Below are positions 8,441 through 16,001 of a DNA stretch of 25,081 bases, piece after piece. A model generated the notes under the pieces. It saw only the letters and a list, made by a program, of their open reading frames with translations. It did no database searches and had not been told where the DNA came from. Made by a program: the position numbers and the translations under genes. The stretch is from NCBI GenBank assembly GCA_028278125.1, contig JANQEY010000247.1:1-25081 (forward strand). Reading direction: 5' to 3'. Numbering within the stretch: position 1 is the first letter of the stretch; each line of letters opens with the position of its first letter. Source of the DNA: a bacterium (GTDB lineage Bacteria; Electryoneota; Electryoneia; Electryoneales; Electryoneaceae).

Positions 8441-8593
8441 TTGGAAGACAGACGTAAGGACGACAGGCGAAAAGGGGAAGACCGGAGGAAACGTATTGAT
8501 GGCCCCTGGGAGGGTTGGGGTGGATTCGATCGTAGAAAAGGTGATCGCAGGCAGAAGGATAGACGGGAAGACGAGAAGGATAAAAAGGATTGA
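8441..8593 (+). CDS. Candidate 50-aa highly charged DRR-repeat microprotein
   Basis: A short ORF from TTG (8441) to TGA (8591-8593) encodes 50 residues, almost all charged. It has repeated DRR units (EDRRKDDRRKGEDRRK near the start, FDRRKGDRRQKDRRED later) flanking a central IDGPWEGWGGF. GGGAAG lies 7 nt before the TTG. Codons are consistent throughout the repeated motif, which is why it is listed despite its size. DRR-rich segments occur in bacteria as low-complexity linkers beside signalling domains; here it lies 78 nt upstream of an HD-GYP gene. It is likely disordered and possibly nucleic-acid or acidic-surface binding. It could also be non-coding DNA that happens to read this way. Confidence 0.45.
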   Translation: MEDRRKDDRRKGEDRRKRIDGPWEGWGGFDRRKGDRRQKDRREDEKDKKD

Positions 8594-8671
8594 TGATCAC
8601 TGATCCGGTTTTGAAGCACATCTCTGATTCATTTGTAAGAAAGTTTTCTTCAAATAACATTAAGTGGCATC

Positions 8672-9847
8672 ATGCATCTAGTCAGTATCAATAATCTCCA
8701 ACCGGGTGACATCCTCGGCAGATCTGTTTATAATGAGCGTTCCAAGCTTCAGCTGGCCACAGGATTTGAATTCACTGAACCAATTATCAAGAAGCTGAAA
8801 GATTTTGGCTTCAACTATGTATACATCAAAGACGGGGTTATTGACGACCTTGAGGTTGATGAATCGATCAATGATACCCTCCGGCATGAAATTAGTAAAA
8901 CCGTCAATGTGTCATTTGATGAGATCAAGAATAATCGGATTTTGCATGACCTCGATCCCGTCAAACTAAAACGTCGCCTGGACGAAGACAGGAAGCTTAA
9001 AAGCCTGGTTGACCTGGGTGTATACCGTAAACATGCAAATGACCTGCTTGAAGACGTAATTTACAGTAATATCCAGTTATTTTCTTCCCTTCCCATCCAG
9101 ACCAGTGACGATGCCCATGAACGTCAGCATGCAGTTGATGTTGCGTTGCTATGTATCATGATGGGGCAGGTGCTGGAACTGCCATATGACGATACTGTCT
9201 CCCTCGCTACTTCCGGGTTACTGCACGATATCGGTAAATCCGTTCTTTACAGCGCGAAAAAGACACGGCCACTCCGTGAACAGGTTATGATGCTGCAGGA
9301 ACATCCAACCTATTCGATGCTTATCCTCAAGGGCAGCGATTCAACCAGTTTTCGTGAACAACTGGCTGTCCAGCATCACCATGAACAGCTTGACGGAAAA
9401 GGATACCCGTTAGGTTTGCGCGAAGACAATCTCCATCCATCACGGACAGTCACCCGAAAAGGACGTCAGATCTTCCGTCACGCAACGATCCTGGCAGTGG
9501 CCAACCAGTACCATAACCTTATCTGCGGCCTGGTTGACGGTCGTCTACATACACCCGAGCAAGGTGTCGCCAAGATAATCCGTGACGCTACCGTTGTCTG
9601 GAACAGTTACGCGGCTCGTGCGCTTGCAAAGGTTGTTCAACTCTACCCTGTTGGTTCAAGGGTGAAGATCATTCGGAGCGAAATTTCTGAATACGATGGT
9701 TGCCATGGTGTTGTTGTTGAGAACAATCCTGATGATCCAATGAAACCGAAGGTAGTTGTCACCCACGACTCAAACGGCGAACAGACCGAACCCAATTCAC
9801 TAGACTGCGCTGAAGATGGACTGGCTAAGCTTGAGCTGGTAACCTAA
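8672..9847 (+). CDS. HD-GYP domain protein (cyclic-di-GMP phosphodiesterase family), one metal ligand apparently substituted
   Basis: The 391-residue protein has a small N-terminal beta domain (about 1-60; INNLQPGDILGRSVYN, like the DUF3391-type region of many HD-GYP proteins), a linker, and an HD-GYP domain (about 130-325). Ligand motifs are H153 (ERQHAVDVA), H185-D186 (LLHDIGKS), H211, H236-H237 (HHHEQLDGKGYP, GYP at 244-246). Where active members usually have a D-x-Y-D-A motif it reads AVANQYHNL, with Asn278 at the metal-ligand Asp. A C-terminal beta extension (about 325-391) is reminiscent of small SH3/PilZ-like tails. HD-GYP enzymes linearise cyclic di-GMP and control motility and surface life. 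The Asp change may reduce activity. It has no receiver domain or membrane anchor. The weak AGTGG before the ATG is the only ribosome site seen. Confidence 0.87.
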   Translation: MHLVSINNLQPGDILGRSVYNERSKLQLATGFEFTEPIIKKLKDFGFNYVYIKDGVIDDLEVDESINDTLRHEISKTVNVSFDEIKNNRILHDLDPVKLKRRLDEDRKLKSLVDLGVYRKHANDLLEDVIYSNIQLFSSLPIQTSDDAHERQHAVDVALLCIMMGQVLELPYDDTVSLATSGLLHDIGKSVLYSAKKTRPLREQVMMLQEHPTYSMLILKGSDSTSFREQLAVQHHHEQLDGKGYPLGLREDNLHPSRTVTRKGRQIFRHATILAVANQYHNLICGLVDGRLHTPEQGVAKIIRDATVVWNSYAARALAKVVQLYPVGSRVKIIRSEISEYDGCHGVVVENNPDDPMKPKVVVTHDSNGEQTEPNSLDCAEDGLAKLELVT

Positions 9848-10201
9848 TCAATCGGCAAATTTCGCATGACCAGCGTATTCCGGGATATTTCTGAAAAGAT
9901 GGAAAAGGTTGTCATTCACGACTCGATTGGGAATCCAGCGTCGTTTGTTTTTATTGATTTTGTATTTTAGTGGTAGCCGTGATCAGCGTTTCCCGGGAAA
10001 TCAATTACCTAAAGAATAAGATCTTTAACAATCAACGAAGTAATTTGCATTTCCTGTGCATAATTGTTAGTTTATAACTAATATTTATCCCCCGCACATA
10101 TTTTTTTTAGTCGTATTCCCGTTTACATCTCTGTTCAAAAGTTGTTGAATTGATTTCAAGAATGGTCATGCACAATCAGCGAAAAAAGTGGGGATAAAAC
10201 A
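9848..10201. other. 354-nt intergenic region before the Asp-box protein
   Basis: No ORF with coding character is seen. It holds one copy of the palindromic intergenic repeat (9911-9947) and an AT-rich stretch after about 10010 that probably carries the promoter of the gene at 10202. No confident -10/-35 pair or stem-loop regulator could be picked out. Confidence 0.5.
9911..9947 (+). repeat. Palindromic intergenic repeat, copy 1
   Basis: Begins GTCATTCACGACTCGATTGG and ends GGAATCCAGCGTCGTTTG. It aligns along its length with 21959-21995 (same strand) and 12627-12662 (opposite strand). In this copy the central palindrome is partly eroded. Its location between genes and the imperfect conservation fit a REP/MITE-like element. 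Confidence 0.65.
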
Positions 10202-12487
10202 ATGATCTGCCGAAGATATATGTCGCTCGTACTTACCGTGTTTTTTCTTTCCCTGTTTTTTCAATCAAACGTCACACAAGCCCAGGATTGGATCCATTCA
10301 GGCCCATATGGTGCAGCTGTAACGGCGCTTGAAACCGATCCCTTCGATTCAAACTATATATACCTGGGTACTCAAAAGCATGGAATTTTTATCAGTGACG
10401 ATTATGGCTCGACTTGGCATGATGCCAATGAGGGTATCCAGTTATATGAACCGTACGATGGTACAAATCACTGGCTAAGTCAAAGATATAATTGGGTGTG
10501 GCTGATTAAAGCGCACCCATCAGTTCCGGGATTCCTTTGGGCTAGTTTGATGTTAGATGGTCTATACTATACTGACAATTATGGGGATGAATGGCACATG
10601 GTTGAAGGTGAATTTCCTAATGAGATATTGGCTAATACAATTTCGTGCGATCCCTTTGACAGCCAACACATAATTACTGGTGGAAATTTTGGTCTATATG
10701 AAAGCAATGATTGCGGCATTTCATTCACAGAAATTGAGAGTATTCAAGGAAGTATTTCTGCAAGCAGTTACTCGCCGGAGATCGAAGATTATTTAATTGT
10801 CAGTATCAATGGAGAGGGTCTATTGATCAGTGATGATGGAGGTGAAGCCTGGGATACAATGAGAACCTCTAAATGGGCGGATAAGATATTTTTCAACCAA
10901 CAAAATCCCGATTCTTTGATAACTCTATCTAAATGCTACCAAGGAGCAGGTATTGATAAGAGTTTAGATTTATCAACAGACGGTGGATTGTCGTGGAATG
11001 AAATTGAATTAATGCCTGAAAACTATTCGATTTATAGTTTACATTATGCTGGTTTCGATAGATTATACTTTGCCTGTACCTCAGGTATTTTTACCAGTAA
11101 TAATTTTGGTGAGACCTGGAGTCTGGTAATCAACAATCCTCCGTCTGGTAATGAATCATCTCGTCGCTATTTAACTCATCTATCTTCAAATATTCAACGT
11201 GGGGAATCAATATTTTATGGAAATAGATACGGTATATACAATTATAATTTAGCCAACGACGAAAACAATAGTATGAACAATCCAGGTCTCGACAATACAT
11301 TAATTATCGAGATTATAGTTGATCCAAATGATAACCGTAATTGTATTGCCGGTGGTGAACAGGGTCTTTGGAAAACCAACGATGGCGGTGATTCCTGGAC
11401 TACATTAGATACTGACTTTGTCTTTGATGTAAAGATTGATCAAATACATCCTGATACTATTTACTGGGGTGGTGAGAATCTTAGGAGAAGCTTTGATGGG
11501 GGAAATACCTGGATTGAAATTGATAATGATGGTGGGGAATTCGTAACTGGTATAGCAATCCATCCTGTTGAAACTAACACTATATATTTCTCGACTATTG
11601 ACTATGTACCTGAATATTATGTGAATGACTTTCCAAGATATTTCCGTTACAGCGAGGACTATGGAGATTCGTGGAATACAGTTGGATTAGATTTTTACCC
11701 ACAAAAATTGGAAACTATTGATGCTTATCCTGAACGTGTTTATTTGAACTGCATTGGCGGTCTCTACTATACTTCTGACAACGGGATAACATGGCATAAT
11801 ATTATTTATACCAATAATTTAGACATAGAGATAAGCAATGATAGCCAATATATTTACTGTATAACATATAATGAATATAGCAATGGTTTAATAGTTTCTA
11901 CTGACGGTGGAATTACTACGATAGCTAGAGAAACTCCCGGTTTCGCAGAAGATATGCTTGATATAGCAATTAATCCTTCAGATAACGATCACGTAATTCT
12001 AGCAACGGAACGAGGTCTTTATTCCTCAGCAGACGCCGGTGATTCATGGATCTTTATTCACGGTGATTATGAAAAACCCACTACAAAAGTGGAGTTTTCA
12101 GCGGATGGATCGACGGTTTATACAGGCACTTATGGATTCGGTGTTTACAAGTCTGATAACTACCTGGGTGTTGGTGAAGAGGGAAATCAAGATAAGTCTG
12201 AGCTGCCCCAGGAATATGACCTGGTAAATGTGTTCCCAAATCCATTTAATATGTCAACCCGGATACGAGTTAAATTTTCAAAAGCCGAAGAGAGTTTTCT
12301 CCATATCTATAACATCAATGGGCAATTGGTCAAATCATTTAATATCCAACCAGTTTCTACAGGATATCACGATATAACCTGGAACGGAACAGATAATAAT
12401 GGCAGCCAGTTAACATCAGGAATTTATTTTGTTCAGTTTACAGATCGTGAAAAGACAGAGATACACAAAATCGTTCTTATAAAATGA
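10202..12487 (+). CDS. Secreted Asp-box (BNR/sortilin-like) beta-propeller protein with T9SS sorting domain
   Basis: The 761-residue protein starts with a signal peptide (hydrophobic core SLVLTVFFLSLFF, likely cut after TQAQ). Its body carries about eleven Asp-box motifs of the form S/T-x-D-x-G-x-T/S-W, for example SDDYGSTW, TDNYGDEW, SDDGGEAW, TNDGGDSW, SADAGDSW, spaced as in sortilin/Ycf48-like propellers; such folds bind ligands or glycans at the surface. No sialidase catalytic Arg triad or Tyr can be assigned, so enzymatic activity is not claimed. The last 85 residues are a T9SS type A sorting domain: LVNVFPNPFNMSTRI, FLHIYNINGQLV, GIYFVQF and a final HKIVLIK. The ATG has GGGG at a normal distance upstream. 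By eye the gene is more AT-rich than its neighbours. Cargo role via T9SS is inferred. Confidence 0.85.
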   Translation: MICRRYMSLVLTVFFLSLFFQSNVTQAQDWIHSGPYGAAVTALETDPFDSNYIYLGTQKHGIFISDDYGSTWHDANEGIQLYEPYDGTNHWLSQRYNWVWLIKAHPSVPGFLWASLMLDGLYYTDNYGDEWHMVEGEFPNEILANTISCDPFDSQHIITGGNFGLYESNDCGISFTEIESIQGSISASSYSPEIEDYLIVSINGEGLLISDDGGEAWDTMRTSKWADKIFFNQQNPDSLITLSKCYQGAGIDKSLDLSTDGGLSWNEIELMPENYSIYSLHYAGFDRLYFACTSGIFTSNNFGETWSLVINNPPSGNESSRRYLTHLSSNIQRGESIFYGNRYGIYNYNLANDENNSMNNPGLDNTLIIEIIVDPNDNRNCIAGGEQGLWKTNDGGDSWTTLDTDFVFDVKIDQIHPDTIYWGGENLRRSFDGGNTWIEIDNDGGEFVTGIAIHPVETNTIYFSTIDYVPEYYVNDFPRYFRYSEDYGDSWNTVGLDFYPQKLETIDAYPERVYLNCIGGLYYTSDNGITWHNIIYTNNLDIEISNDSQYIYCITYNEYSNGLIVSTDGGITTIARETPGFAEDMLDIAINPSDNDHVILATERGLYSSADAGDSWIFIHGDYEKPTTKVEFSADGSTVYTGTYGFGVYKSDNYLGVGEEGNQDKSELPQEYDLVNVFPNPFNMSTRIRVKFSKAEESFLHIYNINGQLVKSFNIQPVSTGYHDITWNGTDNNGSQLTSGIYFVQFTDREKTEIHKIVLIK

Positions 12488-12519
12488 TCCTGATCAGTTC
12501 AATATTGTTGGTCTCATGT

Positions 12520-12552
12520 GTCGTTGCGAGAAGCGTAGCGACGAAGCAATCT
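12520..12552 (+). repeat. Intergenic repeat of the TTGCGAG...GACGAAGCAA type
   Basis: The segment starts TCGTTGCGAGAAGCGTAGCG and continues ACGAAGCAATCT, with inverted ends TTGC/GCAA. The same pattern (TTGCGAG-GCGxAGCGACGAAGCAATC) is, from memory, a widespread intergenic repeat in environmental bacterial genomes. Only one copy is in this window, so its repeat nature here rests on recall. Confidence 0.5.
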
Positions 12553-12626
12553 ATATCTTAAGATTTTTCATTAGATAGTTATATATTTTCCCAATCAAAT
12601 AAAACATATTGTCATAATTACATCTT

Positions 12627-12662
12627 AAACGACACTGGATTCCCGATTAAGTCGGGAATGAC
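12627..12662 (-). repeat. Palindromic intergenic repeat, copy 2
   Basis: On the minus strand it reads GTCATTCCCGACTTAATCGG then GAATCCAGTGTCGTTT. The core ATTCCCGA-TTAAG-TCGGGAAT (12639-12659) is a perfect 8-bp inverted repeat. It matches the copies at 9911 and 21959. It may also act as a weak stem-loop after the gene ending at 12487, but no T-run follows it. Confidence 0.75.
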
Positions 12663-12814
12663 GCAAGGCAACAATTCGAGTTTATAGGATATAATTAAGG
12701 AGATCCTTCTTCAAAATCTACAGGGCTGATGGCTAATTCTCTTGCAATACATCCATTTTTTAAGCAATTTATTATAATGTTTTTCGATAGTTCCACCTTT
12801 ACATGAGGTGTAAA

Positions 12815-15800
12815 ATGAAACTGCACGGGATACTACTGACTTTTTTACTGCTTCTTGTTCTTGCACCTGTTCCTGCCGAATCACAAATCCACATTTCCGG
12901 TGTAATTGAAGGAACACTGGTTGATACCACCTATATCGTTGATGATGATCTGTTTGTCGGCAACCAGGATACCGTGTTAATTGAGGCGGGTTGTGTTTTC
13001 CTTTTTGACGGTCTCTACCAGTTGAGTGTTTCGGGATACCTTGAAGCGATCGGCACTGAGGAAGACAGCATTTATTTTCGTCCGAATGATGATGTCATCG
13101 GCTGGGAAAGTATCCGTTTTACCGGCCAGCCGGATGATTCCTGCCGGATGGATTACTGTGTTATCGAAGGCACTCTTTCCGGTGGTATTAACTGCAATGT
13201 TGGCGCGGCGCCCGTGATCACCAACAGCAGGTTTACGGATAATTCAGCGACCTATGGTGGTGGAATTTATATTTCCGCCAGTAATCCACGGATCAGTTAC
13301 TGCACCTTCACGGATAACTCCACTACGAGTTCGGGTGGCGCGATCTATTGTACCAACGCTTCACCGCAGATCACCCATTGTCTGTTTACCAATAATGCAG
13401 GTGGAAATTGGGGTGGGGCGATAAATAATTATAACAATTCGACGTCGTTGATCTTGAGTTGTGAGTTTTATCAAAACACGGCTAACTCGACAGGTGGGGC
13501 GATAAACTGTTCTAATAGTGATCCGACAATCCGTGATTGTATCATAGATGGGAATACCGCTGAAAACTACGGTGGCGGAATTAATTGTTATAATACATCA
13601 GAACCAGTTATTGAAAAGTGCCTGATAGTAAATAACACATGTACTATTGCAGGAGGTGGTGTATATAGCACAATATCGAAACCCAGTATAAGTAAATGTA
13701 CCATCGCGAATAACAACGGTGGAAGCTGGGGCGGAGGGATCTACTATTACGACAGTCAAGATGCGCTCCTGACACACTCGATCATTTATAATAATTTCGG
13801 GACTGGGAATGTTTATGTGTCGCTTTCAAACCCTTTGATAACATTTTGCGATATTTATTCAATTGATGAAGACGCGTTCGGTGGTTCACCTCAAACATAC
13901 CTCGGCCTGTTCGTCACCACTAACGGGAACGGTGATGAATGCGACATTAACTACAACATCTATCTTAATCCCGGGTTTTCGATAATTCCTGAGGACGCGT
14001 TTCACCTGACCGCCGGTTCTCCCTGTATCGACACAGGTGACCCGACTCTTCCAATGGATCCTGATGATACTTATGCAGATATGGGTGTTTTTTACTATGA
14101 TCATGAAATAAACGGTGGCGAGCCACCTGATCCACCTCCTTTTACAGTTTCCGGAACATGTCTCCTGCGCTTCCAGGATAATCATGAAGATGCCAATGTG
14201 GTTTTTATCCCCCGTTCACCATTGGTGACAAGGGATTCCGTTCTGACGGAAACTAACGGTTCATTTGAGATAGAGATTTCGCAGGGCGTTTACGATGTTC
14301 TCTTTACCCGTGACGGTTTTGTTGACTCACTTGTCCAGGAAGTAGAGGTCCTTGGAACAACGGTGATGCAGACAGTTTTATTGAATTCAATCGGGATTTC
14401 AGGCGCCTTAAGCGGCACACTTGAGGCACGCAGTTACCTTGTAAGTGACCATATAACTGTTCTCGAAGAAGACAGCCTGTTTCTTCTGCCGGGGACACGT
14501 TTTCTGTTCAGCAACGATCTCAGTTTTACGATCCATGGTTTTATCTCGGCTATTGGAACAGCAGAGGACAGTATAGCATTTGTTACGGTGCCTGAAGCAA
14601 TCTCCTGGAATGGGATCGACTTTGAAAGCGCGTCATCTGATTCGTGCAGGTTTGAATATTGCCTGATATCGGGAAGCGTTGATTGCGGGGTGTACTGTAC
14701 AAATTCCAGCCCTGTATTAATTAACTGTACTATAAGAAACAACCTGACCGGTTATTATGGTGGTGGAGGAATGACGGCCGTAAACCTTTCCCATCCTGTT
14801 CTTGAGCGGTGTGTAATTGCAGATAATGCTTCCCCGTTTCCCGGCGGTGGGATCTTTATCGCCGATCAATCTGGCTGTGAGATAATAAATTGTGTGATAG
14901 CCAATAACGATGGCAACAGCGGAGATGGTATATACTGTATGGGAAATACAACCGTTGTCAAAAACACAATTTTCAGCGGAAATGTTGGCTCCGCGATGTT
15001 TCTTGATGCCGCCGAGGAATCCATATTTGAATACAATATTTTTGATAATATAGGTGCTGACGAAATTGTTGGTATTGCTATACCCGCCGGATTAGGTGAT
15101 TTGTCAACTACGAATCTGTACGGCGATTCTTGTGATGTTTATTCAAACCTATTTTTACATGCACGTCTGAACAATCCCGGAAATGGTGATTTTACCCTTT
15201 CCAGCCATTCACCTGCTATCAATTCCGGCAGTCCCGATTCACCATTAGACGGAGATGGAACTATCGCTGATATGGGAGCTGTTCCATATACAATCCTTGG
15301 ATCGAACTTAAGGTTAATTGATCTCAGCCACGAATTTGGGCAGGTACCTGTTGAGCAAACAGAAAGCTGGTATATAAAGATCCTCAATACCGGGTTTGAA
15401 GACCTGGTAATCAATGACATTGAAAGCAGCAGGCCATTGATTTACCTGGTTGAACTTTTAGATCCATTGACTATAGTCCCCGGTGCAATAGACAGCGTTG
15501 AAGTAGTTTTCAGCCCGGCTCTTCCTGAAATCGAGTATAGCGGAACAATAACCCTGATCAGTAATGATCCGGTCTGGTCAGAATCCTACTTCTCCGTCCA
15601 CGGTTGGGGTGGAGCTGTCAGTGTTGATGGCTATAGTCCCGGTGAAATACCGGAATCTTACGCCCTCGCTTCATTATACCCGAATCCGTTTAATTCGTCG
15701 GTTAACATTGTCGTAGCGGCTCCCGAAAAATCATTGTTGAAACTGCGTATTTATAATATCCTTGGAGAAGCAGTGTATTCCCTAAACAGGAATATCGCCG

Positions 15801-15919
15801 GTCCGGGATATTATGATTTTTCGTATGACGCTACTGGATTGAGCAGCGGAGTGTATATTGTTCGGGTTCAGGCTGAGAATAAGTTCAATGAAGTAAGGAA
15901 AATAATATTACTCAGATAA
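12815..15919 (+). CDS. Secreted duplicated parallel beta-helix protein with carboxypeptidase-regulatory-like, ASH-like and T9SS domains
   Basis: The 1034-residue protein starts at the ATG at 12815, chosen over 12803 because GAGGTG (12805-12810) lies just upstream. A signal peptide (ILLTFLLLLVLAPVPAES) is followed by a right-handed parallel beta-helix of PbH1-like repeats such as YGGGIYISASNPRISYCTFT and SSGGAIYCTNASPQITHCLF. A carboxypeptidase-regulatory-like domain comes next (about 445-525; GSFEIEISQGVYDVLFTRDGF), then a second, shorter beta-helix whose opening repeats that of the first, then an ASPM/HYDIN-like beta domain (about 830-935; FGQVPVEQTESWYIKILNTG), and a T9SS tail (LYPNPFNSSVNI, LRIYNILGEAV, VRKIILLR). 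Such beta-helices often bind or cleave polysaccharides, but no lyase residues can be named. The gene converges on the next at a shared terminator. Confidence 0.85.
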   Translation: MKLHGILLTFLLLLVLAPVPAESQIHISGVIEGTLVDTTYIVDDDLFVGNQDTVLIEAGCVFLFDGLYQLSVSGYLEAIGTEEDSIYFRPNDDVIGWESIRFTGQPDDSCRMDYCVIEGTLSGGINCNVGAAPVITNSRFTDNSATYGGGIYISASNPRISYCTFTDNSTTSSGGAIYCTNASPQITHCLFTNNAGGNWGGAINNYNNSTSLILSCEFYQNTANSTGGAINCSNSDPTIRDCIIDGNTAENYGGGINCYNTSEPVIEKCLIVNNTCTIAGGGVYSTISKPSISKCTIANNNGGSWGGGIYYYDSQDALLTHSIIYNNFGTGNVYVSLSNPLITFCDIYSIDEDAFGGSPQTYLGLFVTTNGNGDECDINYNIYLNPGFSIIPEDAFHLTAGSPCIDTGDPTLPMDPDDTYADMGVFYYDHEINGGEPPDPPPFTVSGTCLLRFQDNHEDANVVFIPRSPLVTRDSVLTETNGSFEIEISQGVYDVLFTRDGFVDSLVQEVEVLGTTVMQTVLLNSIGISGALSGTLEARSYLVSDHITVLEEDSLFLLPGTRFLFSNDLSFTIHGFISAIGTAEDSIAFVTVPEAISWNGIDFESASSDSCRFEYCLISGSVDCGVYCTNSSPVLINCTIRNNLTGYYGGGGMTAVNLSHPVLERCVIADNASPFPGGGIFIADQSGCEIINCVIANNDGNSGDGIYCMGNTTVVKNTIFSGNVGSAMFLDAAEESIFEYNIFDNIGADEIVGIAIPAGLGDLSTTNLYGDSCDVYSNLFLHARLNNPGNGDFTLSSHSPAINSGSPDSPLDGDGTIADMGAVPYTILGSNLRLIDLSHEFGQVPVEQTESWYIKILNTGFEDLVINDIESSRPLIYLVELLDPLTIVPGAIDSVEVVFSPALPEIEYSGTITLISNDPVWSESYFSVHGWGGAVSVDGYSPGEIPESYALASLYPNPFNSSVNIVVAAPEKSLLKLRIYNILGEAVYSLNRNIAGPGYYDFSYDATGLSSGVYIVRVQAENKFNEVRKIILLR

Positions 15920-15949
15920 AGAATTGATGAATTCATCGTATAAAATAAC

Positions 15950-15985
15950 AACGCCCGATCGCTTTCGCTTTCGGGCGTTTGTTTT
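15950..15985. terminator. Bidirectional rho-independent terminator between convergent genes
   Basis: AACGCCCGA (15950-15958) pairs perfectly with TCGGGCGTT (15971-15979) around a 12-nt loop. TTTGTTTTA follows on the plus strand and, read on the minus strand, a T-rich stretch (GTTATTTTA) follows too. It sits between the stops at 15919 (plus) and 16002 (minus), so it can end both transcripts. Confidence 0.85.
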
Positions 15986-16001
15986 ACCAGTAAAGAAGGT
16001 C

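Noticed and set aside
10202..12487. Sialidase or glycosidase call from the Asp boxes
   Set aside because: Asp boxes are structural and occur in many propellers; the catalytic residues of sialidases were not identifiable.
12711..12917. Minus-strand 68-residue open frame before the beta-helix gene
   Set aside because: It overlaps the signal peptide of the beta-helix protein and shows no ribosome site or coding pattern.
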